Assembly (NCBI RefSeq): GCF_034258515.1
Contig: NZ_CP139438.1
Span: 1,674,001-1,738,000, forward strand
Source: Pseudarthrobacter oxydans
Lineage (GTDB): Bacteria; Actinomycetota; Actinomycetes; Actinomycetales; Micrococcaceae
Direction of reading: 5' to 3'
Length of the DNA stretch: 64,000 bases
In this document: positions 54,157-63,656 of the stretch, piece after piece
How the letters are laid out: every line of letters begins with the position of its first letter
How positions within the stretch are numbered: the stretch's first letter is position 1
Position numbers and translations under genes: made by a program
Notes under the pieces: generated by a model
Told to the model about the DNA's origin: nothing
Seen by the model: only the letters and a program-made list of their open reading frames with translations
Database searches by the model: none

Positions 54157-54969
54157 GTGGCCGAAACCAAGCCCGGCTTCGAGGTGCGGCTGGCCAACTT
54201 CACGGGTCCGTTCGACCTCCTGCTGGGGCTGATCGCCAAGCACCAGTTGGACATCACCGAGGTGGCCATCGCCACGGTGACCGACGAATTCATCAAGTAC
54301 ATCCGGAAGCTGCAGGAACTGGGCGAGGACTGGGCCCTTGACGAAGCCAGTGAATTCCTGGTGATCGCCGCGACACTGCTGGACATCAAGGCTGCCAGGC
54401 TCCTTCCCGCCGGGGAAGTGGAAGACGATGAGGACATGGCCCTGCTCGAAGCCAGGGACCTGCTCTTCGCCCGGCTGCTCCAGTACAAGGCCTTTAAGCA
54501 TGTGGCCGGGCTCCTGGGCGCAACCCTGCACCAGGAAGCACGGCGTTTTCCCCGGCAGGTTGCGCTGGAGGAACACTTCGCGGCGATGCTCCCTGAACTC
54601 GTCTGGAAGCACACGCCCGAACAGTTCGCAGCCATGGCCGAAGCGGCGCTGCAACCCAAGGCGCCCAAACCCACGGAGGTCGGGCTGGCCCACCTCCACG
54701 GCGGCAATGTCAGCGTCAAGGAGCAGGCAGAGATCGTGGGGTTGCGGCTCCAGCAGGAATCGCCGCTGACTTTCCGGGCCATCATTGCGGACGCCGAGTC
54801 CACCCTGGTGGTGGTGGCCAGGTTCCTGGCGCTGCTGGAGCTATTCCGGGACAAGGCAGTCTCCTTCGACCAGCTTTCGCCGCTGGCCGACCTTGCCGTC
54901 CACTGGACAGCCGGCGGCCGGCAGTGGTCGGCGGAGAACCTGAGCGAAGAATTCGAGGAGCAGCTGTGA
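54157..54969 (+). CDS. scpA: segregation and condensation protein A
   Basis: Kleisin subunit of the bacterial SMC complex, 270 residues. The N-terminal SMC-neck motif is FEVRLANFTGPFDLLLGLIAKHQLDITEVAIA, followed by LDEASEFLVIAATLLDIKAARLLP. The C-terminal winged helix is LSPLADLAVHWTAGGRQWS. It starts with GTG 7 bp after parA and overlaps scpB (GTGA). Confidence 0.95.
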   Translation: MAETKPGFEVRLANFTGPFDLLLGLIAKHQLDITEVAIATVTDEFIKYIRKLQELGEDWALDEASEFLVIAATLLDIKAARLLPAGEVEDDEDMALLEARDLLFARLLQYKAFKHVAGLLGATLHQEARRFPRQVALEEHFAAMLPELVWKHTPEQFAAMAEAALQPKAPKPTEVGLAHLHGGNVSVKEQAEIVGLRLQQESPLTFRAIIADAESTLVVVARFLALLELFRDKAVSFDQLSPLADLAVHWTAGGRQWSAENLSEEFEEQL

Positions 54970-55628
54970 CCAAGGAAGCTACCGAAGCCATGCGCCAAGG
55001 GGAGGTGGACCTCGAAAGCCTTCCCGGCGGGGCCAAGGCTGCCATCGAGGCCGTGCTGATGGTCATCGACCAGCCGGCAACAGAGGAAGAACTGGCTGCC
55101 GGGCTTGGGCTGACCGTTGAAACGGTCAGCACCCTGCTGGCCGAACTTCAGCGCGAGTATACCGGCTATACTGTTAAAGCCCCGGATATGGAACAAGCCA
55201 GCGCCGCTGGTTTCGGCTCCAGCCCCCGGGGTTTTGAATTGCGGAACATCGCCGGTGGCTGGCGGATCTATTCCCGCGCGGAATTCGCCGACATTGTCGG
55301 CAAGTACGTGCTGGAAGGGCAAACGGCCAGGCTCACCCAGGCGGCCTTGGAAACGCTGGCGGTCATCGCGTACCGGCAGCCTGTCTCCAGGGCAAGGGTG
55401 TCCGCAATTCGGGGCGTCAATGTCGACTCTGTGGTCAGGACACTCGCCCAGCGCGGGTTGATCGAGGATTCGGGAACGGACCCGGAGTCCGGGGCCATCC
55501 TCTACCGGACCACATCGTATTTCCTGGAGCGGATGGGAATCGGCTCGGTGGCCGAGCTGCCGCAGCTGTCTCCACACCTTCCAGGGTTGGACGGCATCGC
55601 GGAGTACTACGACGCCGACGGGATCTAG
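54966..55628 (+). CDS. scpB: segregation and condensation protein B
   Basis: Dimeric partner of ScpA in the SMC complex, 220 residues, two winged helices. Conserved stretches are AIEAVLMVIDQPATEEELA and TQAALETLAVIAYRQPVSRARVSAIRGVNVDSVVRTL. The GTG start overlaps the scpA stop, so translation is coupled. Confidence 0.95.
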   Translation: MTKEATEAMRQGEVDLESLPGGAKAAIEAVLMVIDQPATEEELAAGLGLTVETVSTLLAELQREYTGYTVKAPDMEQASAAGFGSSPRGFELRNIAGGWRIYSRAEFADIVGKYVLEGQTARLTQAALETLAVIAYRQPVSRARVSAIRGVNVDSVVRTLAQRGLIEDSGTDPESGAILYRTTSYFLERMGIGSVAELPQLSPHLPGLDGIAEYYDADGI

Positions 55629-55739
55629 GCGGGTTCGCCCGGCCTGGGCAAAGAGTATTTATCAGGGCAGACTATTTCTGCACGGCTGGTTAAGGTTGTC
55701 TGTGGACACCTTTCCGGCCAAACAATTGAAGGACGGGTC

Positions 55740-56954
55740 ATGACACAGGCGGGACGCCAGGGTTCACCACGTAACAGTTCGGGACGCAACGGTTCGGAAC
55801 GAAACAGAACACAGCGCAACACCTCCCAGGGTGGGAGTTCAGCGGGCGGGTTCCGCAGCGGTGCCCCCAAGCGGGGCGGCGGGTTCGGCAGCGACCGCCC
55901 GCAACGCGCACCCAAGCCGCGCGAGGAGCGCTTCATCGATCCGGATTTGGCTTCGGACGGCCCGCAGCAGGGCCGCGGCGCGGTTGATCCAAAGGCGGCC
56001 AGGCCGTCCTCCCGGAAGCCTGCAGCCCGCAAACCCGGGGCCAAGAAAGCACCGGGCACTCCCGGCGCCCTCAAGCCGAAGCCACGCACCGGCGCCCCGG
56101 GCGCCGCGGCCTCCCGCGCGTTCGGCAGTGAACGCTTCGGCCAGAACCTGGGGCCGGTGCGCAGGCCGTCCCGCAAGAAGGGCCCGCGGGGCGATGTTCC
56201 CCAGTCGGAGCTTCACGACGCCGACGGCGTGCGCCTGCAGAAGGTCATGGCCTCGGCCGGGGTTGCCTCCCGCCGCGTCTGCGAAGAGATGATCGCCGAG
56301 GGCCGTGTGGAAGTGGACGGCCAGGTGGTCACCGAACTCGGCGTCCGCGTCGACCCCAAGACCGCCGTCATCCACGTGGACGGGCTGCGGATCCAGCTGG
56401 ATGAGGACCTGGTGTACATGGTGTTCAACAAGCCCAAGGGCGTTGTTTCCACCATGGAGGACCCCGAGGGGCGTCCTTGCATCAGCGACTTCCTCAAGAA
56501 CAGCAAGAACAAGGGCGAACGCCTGTTCCACGTTGGCCGCCTCGACGTCGCCACCGAAGGCCTGCTCCTGCTGACGAACGACGGCGAACTCGCCAACCGC
56601 CTGACGCACCCTTCCTACGAGGTTCCCAAGACCTACCTCGTGCAGGTCCGCGGTCCCTTCCCGCAGGGGATTGGCGCGCAGCTCAAGGAGGGTGTGGAAC
56701 TCGAGGACGGCTTTGCGTCCGTGGACTCCTTCCGGCTTGTCGACTCCACTCCGGGCCACGTCCTGATCGAGGTAGTGCTGCACTCCGGCAAGAACCGCAT
56801 TGTCCGCCGCCTGTTCGACGCCGTCGGCTTCCCGGTCCTGCGGCTGGTCCGCGTGAAGGTGGGCCCCATCGGCCTGGGAGACCAGCGACAGGGCAGCATC
56901 CGCAACCTCGGCAAGCAGGAAGTCGGCCACCTGCTGGCATCCGTAGGGCTCTGA
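55740..56954 (+). CDS. rluB: 23S rRNA pseudouridine synthase, RluB type
   Basis: RsuA/RluB-family enzyme of 404 residues. Residues 1-155 are a basic G/R/S/P/K-rich disordered extension. An S4 domain follows (VRLQKVMASAGVASRRVCEEMIAEGRVEVDG), then the catalytic domain with the Asp in LFHVGRLDVATEGLLLLTNDGEL and KTYLVQVRGP. It modifies a uridine in 23S helix 90-93, by family. Position after scpB matches other actinobacteria. GAAGGA lies 7 nt before the ATG. Confidence 0.92.
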   Translation: MTQAGRQGSPRNSSGRNGSERNRTQRNTSQGGSSAGGFRSGAPKRGGGFGSDRPQRAPKPREERFIDPDLASDGPQQGRGAVDPKAARPSSRKPAARKPGAKKAPGTPGALKPKPRTGAPGAAASRAFGSERFGQNLGPVRRPSRKKGPRGDVPQSELHDADGVRLQKVMASAGVASRRVCEEMIAEGRVEVDGQVVTELGVRVDPKTAVIHVDGLRIQLDEDLVYMVFNKPKGVVSTMEDPEGRPCISDFLKNSKNKGERLFHVGRLDVATEGLLLLTNDGELANRLTHPSYEVPKTYLVQVRGPFPQGIGAQLKEGVELEDGFASVDSFRLVDSTPGHVLIEVVLHSGKNRIVRRLFDAVGFPVLRLVRVKVGPIGLGDQRQGSIRNLGKQEVGHLLASVGL

Positions 56955-56957
56955 GGC

Positions 56958-58067
56958 ATGTCCGCTTTCCACAGCCAGGGCCGCGGGCACCTGGACGGTC
57001 CGGTCGTGGTCCTTGGCACCGGACTGCTGGGCACCAGCATCGGGCTGGGGCTGCGCGGGCGCGGCGTGCCCGTGTTCTTGTCCGACCCCTCGCCCACCAA
57101 CCAGGCGGTCGCCGTGGATATCGGAGCGGGCCGGCCACTGGCTGAGCTGGATGGCAGGGTTCCGCAGCTCGTGGTGGTTGCCGCTCCGCCGGACGTCACG
57201 GCCGATGTCGTGGCAGCAGCCCTGTCCGAGTACCCTGACTCGGTTGTGGTGGACATCGCCAGCGTGAAGGCTGAGATCCTGGGCCAGCTGCGCCGCCGCG
57301 GCGTTGACCTCTCCCGCTACGTGGGAACCCATCCCATGGCCGGACGGGAAAAATCAGGTCCCGTAGCTGCGCGCGGCGAGCTGTTTACCTCGATGCCGTG
57401 GGTGGTGTGTCCGTCGGAGGAGACCTCCGCCGCCGCCCTCCAGACGGCCCGGTCCCTGGCCGCAGACCTGGGCGCCGTCGTCTCCCAGTTCACGGCCGAC
57501 GAACATGACGAAGCCGTGGCCCTGGTCTCGCACCTGCCCCAGGTGATGTCGTCGCTGGTGGCGAGCCGGTTGCAGGGGACACCCCTGCACGCGCTGTCCC
57601 TGGCCGGGAACGGCCTGCGCGACGTCACCCGCATTGCTGCCAGCGATCCCGCCCTCTGGGTCCAGATCCTTGGCGGCAACGCGGCGAAGGTGGTGGACAT
57701 CCTGTACGGCGTCCGGGATGACCTCAACCGGCTGATTGGCACCTTGGAAGAGCCCACAGCGCCTGGGGCGAGGCTGGACCTCGCCCAGCTCATGAGCGAA
57801 GGCAATGCCGGCCAGGCACGCATTCCGGGCAAGCACGGCGGACCGCCGCAGGCATACTCCTGGCTGACCGTCCTGGTGGATGACAAACCGGGGCAAATCG
57901 CCCGGCTCCTCACCGAAATCGGGGAGATCGGCGTCAACCTGGAGGACCTCCGCCTTGACCATTCGTCCGGCCAAAACGTGGGTATGGTGGAAATATCCGT
58001 GTTGCCGAACAAGCACGACCACCTGATCGAAGCACTAAACGACCGCGGATGGCGGGTACTTCAGTAA
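56958..58067 (+). CDS. tyrA: prephenate dehydrogenase
   Basis: NAD(P)-dependent tyrosine-pathway enzyme of 369 residues. The Rossmann motif is VVVLGTGLLGTSIGLGL, and the active site has GTHPMAGREKSGP with the catalytic His and later VALVSHLPQVMSS. A C-terminal ACT domain (SWLTVLVDDKPGQIARLLTEIGEIGVNLEDL) implies allosteric control by tyrosine. It starts 3 bp after rluB and overlaps cmk by one base (TAATG). Confidence 0.94.
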   Translation: MSAFHSQGRGHLDGPVVVLGTGLLGTSIGLGLRGRGVPVFLSDPSPTNQAVAVDIGAGRPLAELDGRVPQLVVVAAPPDVTADVVAAALSEYPDSVVVDIASVKAEILGQLRRRGVDLSRYVGTHPMAGREKSGPVAARGELFTSMPWVVCPSEETSAAALQTARSLAADLGAVVSQFTADEHDEAVALVSHLPQVMSSLVASRLQGTPLHALSLAGNGLRDVTRIAASDPALWVQILGGNAAKVVDILYGVRDDLNRLIGTLEEPTAPGARLDLAQLMSEGNAGQARIPGKHGGPPQAYSWLTVLVDDKPGQIARLLTEIGEIGVNLEDLRLDHSSGQNVGMVEISVLPNKHDHLIEALNDRGWRVLQ

Positions 58068-58780
58068 TGACACAGGAACTTCTCGACACCATGCCCGCGC
58101 TCCGCATCGGACGGCCGCTGGTGGTGGCCATTGACGGCCCCTCCGGCTCCGGCAAGTCCAGCGTGAGCAAGGAAGTGGCCCGCAGGCTCCGGCTCGCCTA
58201 CCTGGACACCGGCGCGATGTACCGCGCCCTGACCTGGGATTGCGTCGCCAGGGGAATCGACCTCGACGACGCCGCAGCCGTGGAGCAGGCCGCCCGGGAC
58301 CTGGTACTGGACCTGAGCACCAGCCCGCACGACGACTACGTCCGGGTTGACGGCGTGGACGTCACTGACGCCATCCGCGAACCGGCAATCTCTTCGGCCG
58401 TCAGCGCTGTGGCCACCACCCTCGGCGCCCGGACTGAACTTATCCGCCGCCAGCGGGAGCTGATCGAAAAGCACCACCGCCGCATGGTGGTGGAAGGCAG
58501 GGACATCACCACCGTCGTCGCGCCCGGGGCGGAAGTCCGCATGCTGCTCACCGCCAGCGAGGAAGCGCGGCTGCGCCGGCGCGGGATGCAGCTCGGCGGC
58601 ACCCAGGACGCCGAGCAGCTGGCGGCCCAGGTGACCCACCGCGACGCGAAGGATTCCACGGTGGTGAACTTCACGAAGGCGGCCTCCGGGGTTGTCACGC
58701 TGGACTCATCGGACCTCGACTTCGAGCAGACCGTAGCAGCGGCCCTGGTGATCGTCACGAAGGCCCTCAACCGTGACTGA
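58067..58780 (+). CDS. cmk: cytidylate kinase
   Basis: Phosphorylates CMP and dCMP. A 237-residue P-loop kinase: VVAIDGPSGSGKSSVSKEVARRL, LDTGAMYRALTW for nucleoside binding and VVEGRDITTVVAPGAEV for the lid region. The ATG at 58067 overlaps the tyrA stop; 8 bp overlap the acyltransferase. Confidence 0.95.
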   Translation: MTQELLDTMPALRIGRPLVVAIDGPSGSGKSSVSKEVARRLRLAYLDTGAMYRALTWDCVARGIDLDDAAAVEQAARDLVLDLSTSPHDDYVRVDGVDVTDAIREPAISSAVSAVATTLGARTELIRRQRELIEKHHRRMVVEGRDITTVVAPGAEVRMLLTASEEARLRRRGMQLGGTQDAEQLAAQVTHRDAKDSTVVNFTKAASGVVTLDSSDLDFEQTVAAALVIVTKALNRD

Positions 58781-59492
58781 CGGCAAGCGGGGTGTCCCGT
58801 CCGGGCTGACCATGACGTGGAGCAGGCCTGTGGGCTGGATCCTCGACCATCTGGTGTACCGGACCACCGTCACGGGCAAGGACAACGTGCCCACCGGAGG
58901 CCCGGTGATTTTCGCCGCGAACCACATCAGCTTCCTGGACGGGCCGGTCATGTTCGGTGCCTCGCCACGGCCCATGCACATCCTGGTCAAGCAGGAAATG
59001 TTCCAGGGATTCCTCGGCCGGGTGCTCAACGCCTCCGGCCAGTTGCCGGTGGACCGGAGGGGCGACCGCGCGGCACTGCAGCGCTGCAAGGAAGTGCTCG
59101 ACGCCGGACGGTGCGTAGGGATCCTTCCCGAAGGTACCCGGGGGAGCGGGGCGGCTGCGGACATTAACGGCGGCGTGGCCTGGCTGGCGCTGAACTCCGG
59201 AGCGCCGGTGGTTCCGGTGGCCATCCTGGGTACGCGCAGAGGCGACGAACACCTTGATTCAGTGCCACGGCCGGGCAGGCGTTTCCACGTCAGCTTCGGA
59301 AATGCCCTCACCCTTGGCCGCAGGGCCGGGGAAAGCGGGCGTGCTTCAATGGACAGGGCGGCGCTGGAAATCCGCGCTGCGCTGGCTGGGCACGTCCAGG
59401 ACTCCGTTCAACTCAGCGGGCAGCCCCTGCCCACGGCAGATGCCCATAAAGACTTAACAGCAGTAGCCGGGACGCCGGCAGATGACCACTAA
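58773..59492 (+). CDS. 1-acylglycerol-3-phosphate acyltransferase-like protein
   Basis: A 239-residue PlsC-family protein. The catalytic block is [14 protein letters not shown] (HxxxxD), and [11 protein letters not shown] is the phosphate-binding block III. It probably makes phosphatidic acid at the membrane, though the family also acylates other lipids. GTG 58773 overlaps cmk. The gene between cmk and der is common in actinobacteria. The last 35 residues are low-complexity. Confidence 0.88.
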   Translation: MTDGKRGVPSGLTMTWSRPVGWILDHLVYRTTVTGKDNVPTGGPVIFAANHISFLDGPVMFGASPRPMHILVKQEMFQGFLGRVLNASGQLPVDRRGDRAALQRCKEVLDAGRCVGILPEGTRGSGAAADINGGVAWLALNSGAPVVPVAILGTRRGDEHLDSVPRPGRRFHVSFGNALTLGRRAGESGRASMDRAALEIRAALAGHVQDSVQLSGQPLPTADAHKDLTAVAGTPADDH

Positions 59493-59502
59493 GGACAGTG
59501 CA

Positions 59503-61053
59503 ATGAGCGATACGACTCAAACTCCCGGCCACCCCGGCGCCGGCGAAGACGACTACACGCCCACGGGCACGGACCAGGTGGCCGAACGGCTGGCTGCCAT
59601 TGACGACGAGGAGGCCGAGCTCCGCGCCGCGTCCCTCCGGGCGGGCCTGGAGGACTATGACCTCGACGAGGAAGACGCCGCACTGCTCAGCGGCGAGTAC
59701 GGCGACGAGGACTTCGACGGCCCCGTCAAACTTGATCCGGTCCTGGCCATCATCGGACGCCCCAACGTGGGCAAGTCAACCCTCGTGAACCGCATCCTGG
59801 GCCGACGTGAAGCAGTGGTTGAAGACACCCCCGGTGTCACCCGCGACCGCGTCATGTACTCCGCCAGCTGGAACGGACGCAACTTCACCCTCGTGGACAC
59901 CGGCGGCTGGGAACACGATGCCCGCGGTATCCACGCCCGCGTGGCCGAGCAGGCCGAGATGGCCGTTGAACTCGCCGACGCCGTGCTCTTCGTGGTGGAC
60001 TCCGCAGTAGGGGCTACGGCCACCGATGAAGGCGTCATGAAGATGCTCCGCCGCAGCAAGAAGCCGGTCATCATGGTGGCCAACAAGGTGGACGACTTTG
60101 CGCAGGAAGCGGACTCTGCCACCCTGTGGGGCCTGGGCTTTGGTGAGCCCTACCCGGTGTCGGCGCTGCACGGCCGCGGGGTTGCGGACCTGCTGGACCA
60201 CGTGATGGACGTGCTCCCAGAGTTCTCCACCATTGAGGGAACCGACCGTTCCGGCGGCCCGCGGCGCATTGCCCTGATCGGCCGCCCCAACGTGGGCAAG
60301 TCCTCGCTGCTGAATAAGCTGGCAGGCACCGAGCGCGTAGTGGTGGACAACACGGCCGGAACCACCCGCGACCCCGTGGACGAGTTCATCGAACTCGGCG
60401 GCCGGACGTGGCGCTTCGTGGACACGGCAGGCATCCGCCGCCGCCAGCACATGGCGCAGGGGGCGGACTTCTACGCCTCCCTGCGGACCCAGGCCGCACT
60501 CGAAAAGGCGGAGGTCGCCGTCGTGCTCCTCGCCGTGGATGAGGTCCTCAGCGAGCAGGACGTCCGGATCCTGCAGCTCGCCATTGAGTCCGGCCGTGCC
60601 CTGGTGCTGGCGTTCAACAAATGGGACCTGCTCGACGACGAACGCCGGCGCTACCTGGAACGTGAAATCGAACAGGACCTGGCTCACGTGAACTGGGCAC
60701 CCCGGGTGAACATCTCTGCCAAGACCGGGTGGCACAAGGACCGCCTGGTTCCCGCCCTGGACCTGGCACTGGAGAACTGGGACAAGCGCATCGCCACCGG
60801 CCGCCTGAACGCCTTCCTCGGCGAACTCGTTGCCGCGCACCCGCACCCCGTCCGAGGCGGCAAGCAGCCGCGCATCCTCTTCGGCACCCAGGCGTCCAGC
60901 CGGCCCCCGAAGTTCGTGCTGTTCACCACCGGATTCCTGGACCCGGGATACCGCCGCTTCATCACCCGCCGCCTCCGGGAAACCTTCGGCTTCGAGGGCA
61001 CCCCCATCGAGGTCAGCATGCGGGTCCGGGAAAAGCGGGGCAAGAAGCGTTGA
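59503..61053 (+). CDS. der: ribosome biogenesis GTPase Der
   Basis: EngA/Der with two tandem G domains: [14 protein letters not shown] with DTGG and NKVD, then [14 protein letters not shown] with DTAG and NKWD. A KH-like C-terminal domain follows ([31 protein letters not shown]). It acts in 50S subunit assembly. A 75-residue acidic N-terminal extension is present, as in other actinobacteria. AAGGA 7 nt upstream favours ATG 59503 over ATG 59482, which lies inside the preceding gene. 516 residues. Confidence 0.96.
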   Translation: MSDTTQTPGHPGAGEDDYTPTGTDQVAERLAAIDDEEAELRAASLRAGLEDYDLDEEDAALLSGEYGDEDFDGPVKLDPVLAIIGRPNVGKSTLVNRILGRREAVVEDTPGVTRDRVMYSASWNGRNFTLVDTGGWEHDARGIHARVAEQAEMAVELADAVLFVVDSAVGATATDEGVMKMLRRSKKPVIMVANKVDDFAQEADSATLWGLGFGEPYPVSALHGRGVADLLDHVMDVLPEFSTIEGTDRSGGPRRIALIGRPNVGKSSLLNKLAGTERVVVDNTAGTTRDPVDEFIELGGRTWRFVDTAGIRRRQHMAQGADFYASLRTQAALEKAEVAVVLLAVDEVLSEQDVRILQLAIESGRALVLAFNKWDLLDDERRRYLEREIEQDLAHVNWAPRVNISAKTGWHKDRLVPALDLALENWDKRIATGRLNAFLGELVAAHPHPVRGGKQPRILFGTQASSRPPKFVLFTTGFLDPGYRRFITRRLRETFGFEGTPIEVSMRVREKRGKKR

Positions 61054-61211
61054 TTCCGGTGATCTCCGCAACACGCGGAGCGCCGGAAGCCGGAAAGTGT
61101 CACTGGCACCCTCCGGAATCGTGTAAGCTCTTCTAGGTGGTTCGGCCGGACTGCTGGTGAAATCCTCGGAGTGATTTGAGGGTTCAGCTCAGCGGAGAAC
61201 GGCGGAACCAG

Positions 61212-61288
<77 letters not shown>

Positions 61289-61289
61289 C

Positions 61290-61325
61290 AAAGCCGCGGA
61301 AACTTCAGGGTTTCCGCGGCTTTTT
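61290..61325 (+). terminator. tRNA-Pro terminator
   Basis: AAAGCCGCGGAAAC and GTTTCCGCGGCTTT form a perfect 14-bp stem around TTCAGG, ending in TTTTT. A classic intrinsic terminator. Confidence 0.92.
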
Positions 61326-61353
61326 GCATTGGCGGGATTCCCGTGATGACGCG

Positions 61354-61437
61354 ATGAGCCCGACCAACCTGACGATCGGCACCCACGGCGGGATCACCAT
61401 CCGCCGCCGCCCGAGGGGTGCCCTGCACAGGGGCCAG
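61354..61437 (+). pseudogene. remnant of an integrase N-terminus next to tRNA-Pro
   Basis: The frame from ATG 61354 reads MSPTNLTIGTHGGITIRR before losing sense. The pattern T-IGTHG-x-I-x-x-RR matches the first residues of actinobacterial phage-type tyrosine integrases, as I recall them. The family's continuation (R-x-RFRD-x-DG) is missing: 28 codons in, the frame meets the antisense 3' end of the next gene. Position directly behind a tRNA gene fits attL of an integrated element. The match is short, so confidence is limited. Confidence 0.45.
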
Positions 61438-63381
61438 CTAGCCGAGGGCGGCGTCGAGGGTGACGAAGCCGTAGCCTGCCGCCCGGAGCTGGGAGATCAC
61501 CTCTGGGAGGGCCGCGGCGTCGAGCGTTGAGCCGTCGTCCGGGTTGGAGCCGAGGTGCATGAGGACGATCTCCCCGGGCTGCGCGGAAGCCAGGACGCGC
61601 TGGACGATGAAGCTCGGGCCGCGCGTTCCGTTCATGGTGCCTTGCCAGCCCAGGGTGTCAACGGTCCACCGGACCGCCGCGTAGCCAGCGGCGTTGACGT
61701 CTGCGATCGTGCGGGAATCGCGGGCGCCGAAGGGGAAGCGGAAGAACGGGCGCGGGTCTCCTCCAGCGGCCTCGATGGTCCTCTGCGCGCTGCTGATCTC
61801 GGCCGCGATCTGGGCGTCGGTCAGGGTTGTGAAATCTGGGTGGGTCATGGAGTGATTGCCGATCCGATGCCCCGCGTTGTAGATCAGCGCCGGGTTGGAG
61901 GGGAACTGGTTGACCCAGTCTCCGGTGAGGAAGAACGTGCCCGGGACGCCGTGGGCTGCGAGGGTGGCGAGGATCGATCGGAGGGCGGCGTCGTTGGCGC
62001 CGGCGTCGAACGTGAGTGCGACAACCTTCTGCGTGGTCGGAATGCGCTCAAGATCCACGCCTAGGAGCGCCGACGGGACGCTGGTGTAGATGACCTCGAT
62101 CCTGCCGCTGGCCGCGTGCCACAGGATAGAACCGTGCTGGAAGTCGTTGCGGCGGCCGCCCGTGATGCTGTACTCGCCGCTGATCGGGTAGCCGAGCCGG
62201 CTGCGCTCCCAACCGAGGGCCACCCACTGGGCTCGGATGGCTCCGTACACCTCGTGGGCTCCCGTGGCAGGCGACCAGTAGATCGACGAGCCGGCGTTCG
62301 TGCCGCTGAAGTGGTTGAACCGACCGACCCCGTCGGGGGTGCCGGTCTCATCCGTCACGGGGAATCCAAGCACGCCGGCCGGTCCGCCGAGCTCCAGGTA
62401 GTGTCCGCGGATGGCCCCGTGGACCTCGTACGCTCCGGTGCCGGCGCTAAAGTAGATCGCCCCTCCGGCGAAGTTGTTGTGGCGGCCAGCGGCGCCGGGG
62501 GTGGAGGTCTCGTCGGTGAGCGGGAAGCCCAGGAAGCCGGCCGGTCCGCCGAGCTCCAGGTAGTGTCCGCGGATGGCTCCGTGGACCTCGTACGCTCCGG
62601 TGCCGGCGCTAAAGTAGATCGCCCCTCCGGCGAAGTTGTTGTAGCGGCCAGCGGCGCCGGGGGTGGAGGTCTCGTCGGTGAGCGGGAAGCCCAGGAAGCC
62701 GGCCGGTCCGCCGAGCTCCAGGTAGCGTCCGCGGATGGCTCCGTGGACCTCGTACGCTCCGGTGCCGGCGCTAAAGTAGATCGCCCCTCCGGCGAAGTTG
62801 TTGTGGCGGCCAGCGGCGCCGGGGGTGGAGGTCTCGTCGGTGAGCGGGAAGCCCAGGAAGCCGGCCGGTCCGCCGAGCTCCAGGTAGTGTCCGCGGATGG
62901 CCCCGTGGACCTCGTACGCTCCGGTGCCGGCGCTAAAGTAGATCGCCCCTCCGGCGAAGTTGTTGTGGCGGCCAGCGGCGCCGGGGGTGGAGGTCTCGTC
63001 GGTGAGCGGGAAGCCCAGGAAGCCGGCCGGTCCGCCGAGCTCCAGGTAGCGTCCGCGGATGGCTCCGTGGACCTCGTACGCTCCGGTGCCGGCGCTAAAG
63101 TAGATCGTGCCGCCGGTGTAGTCCTGGGCGCGGCCCCCAGCGACGTCGTACGCGCTGCCGACTGGCGTGCCGAGAAACGATGCGCTGCCGCCGAGCTGCT
63201 CATAGTGCTGGAGGATCGCGTCGTCGCCGGCCTGCTCGACCACCATCGACGCCGGAACGCTCCGTTGCGCAGCCACCGCTGATGCGGCGGACGCGGGCGG
63301 CCCCAAGGCCGTGCCCCCGAGGCCCCCGCCGAGGGCGAGGGCCAAGGCCATTCCGAGGACGGCGGATCGAGACCGGCGCAT
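61438..63381 (-). CDS. secreted LGFP-repeat protein with C-terminal NodB polysaccharide deacetylase domain
   Basis: A 647-residue exported protein. The Sec signal (MRRSRSAVLGMALALALGGG) ends near ASAASA (about residue 35). About seven LGFP-type repeats follow (60-435), of which units 90-143, 144-197, 198-251, 252-305 and 306-359 are nearly identical 54-mers (LELGGPAGFLGFPLTDET). LGFP repeats are thought to anchor proteins to the actinobacterial envelope. The NodB domain (about 450-647) shows TFDAG, NHSMTHPD (metal His pair), RFPFGARD, WTVDTLGW and LMHLG. The second Asp of the usual TFDDG is Ala. The probable substrate is peptidoglycan or another acetylated glycan. AAGGGG precedes the ATG. Confidence 0.93.
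   Translation of the reverse strand: MRRSRSAVLGMALALALGGGLGGTALGPPASAASAVAAQRSVPASMVVEQAGDDAILQHYEQLGGSASFLGTPVGSAYDVAGGRAQDYTGGTIYFSAGTGAYEVHGAIRGRYLELGGPAGFLGFPLTDETSTPGAAGRHNNFAGGAIYFSAGTGAYEVHGAIRGHYLELGGPAGFLGFPLTDETSTPGAAGRHNNFAGGAIYFSAGTGAYEVHGAIRGRYLELGGPAGFLGFPLTDETSTPGAAGRYNNFAGGAIYFSAGTGAYEVHGAIRGHYLELGGPAGFLGFPLTDETSTPGAAGRHNNFAGGAIYFSAGTGAYEVHGAIRGHYLELGGPAGVLGFPVTDETGTPDGVGRFNHFSGTNAGSSIYWSPATGAHEVYGAIRAQWVALGWERSRLGYPISGEYSITGGRRNDFQHGSILWHAASGRIEVIYTSVPSALLGVDLERIPTTQKVVALTFDAGANDAALRSILATLAAHGVPGTFFLTGDWVNQFPSNPALIYNAGHRIGNHSMTHPDFTTLTDAQIAAEISSAQRTIEAAGGDPRPFFRFPFGARDSRTIADVNAAGYAAVRWTVDTLGWQGTMNGTRGPSFIVQRVLASAQPGEIVLMHLGSNPDDGSTLDAAALPEVISQLRAAGYGFVTLDAALG
62377..63114. 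repeat. 162-bp tandem coding repeats, nearly identical at DNA level
   Basis: The phrase GCTAAAGTAGATCG recurs at 162-bp steps near 62447, 62609, 62771, 62933 and 63095. Copies differ at only a few bases, for example H/R alternation at one codon and GCCCC/GCTCC in another. Such identity suggests recent expansion or gene conversion. Confidence 0.92.
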
Positions 63382-63656
63382 TGTGACCCCTTCGTGCTGA
63401 CCGAGACATGCGAGCCTTGGTCAAGACGCTACGCCCCAGGGGCATGCCCGGGCAGGGGCAGAGGTCCCGAATCGCAATCAGATCACCCGCGACACCCCGT
63501 CCGCGGTGCTGCCGCAGTTGCCGCGTTCCGGGGTCCCATGTCATGTTCGAGCGGATGACCGCGGGCGGTACGCTGTTGCAGGACCAAGGCCTCATTTCCG
63601 CAGCCAAGTCGTCCACAATGACGGTCGACATCTACCAGCTTGGCTGCCGGATCTTC
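63382..63656. other. intergenic region with no recognised gene
   Basis: A 275-bp stretch between the LGFP gene and the glycosylase. It holds the LGFP gene's ribosome-binding site and presumably its promoter. I looked for a copy of the tRNA-Pro 3' end (a second attachment site) and saw none. Confidence 0.5.

Noticed and set aside
62116..63282. A 388-codon plus-strand repeat-containing frame opposite the LGFP gene
   Set aside because: The repeats are the mirror of the LGFP coding repeats. The minus-strand product has a signal peptide and domain motifs, the plus-strand one has none.
63382..63656. Second attachment site matching the tRNA-Pro 3' end
   Set aside because: No stretch resembling TTCAAATCCTGTCAGCCCG was seen, so the far border of any integrated element could not be placed.
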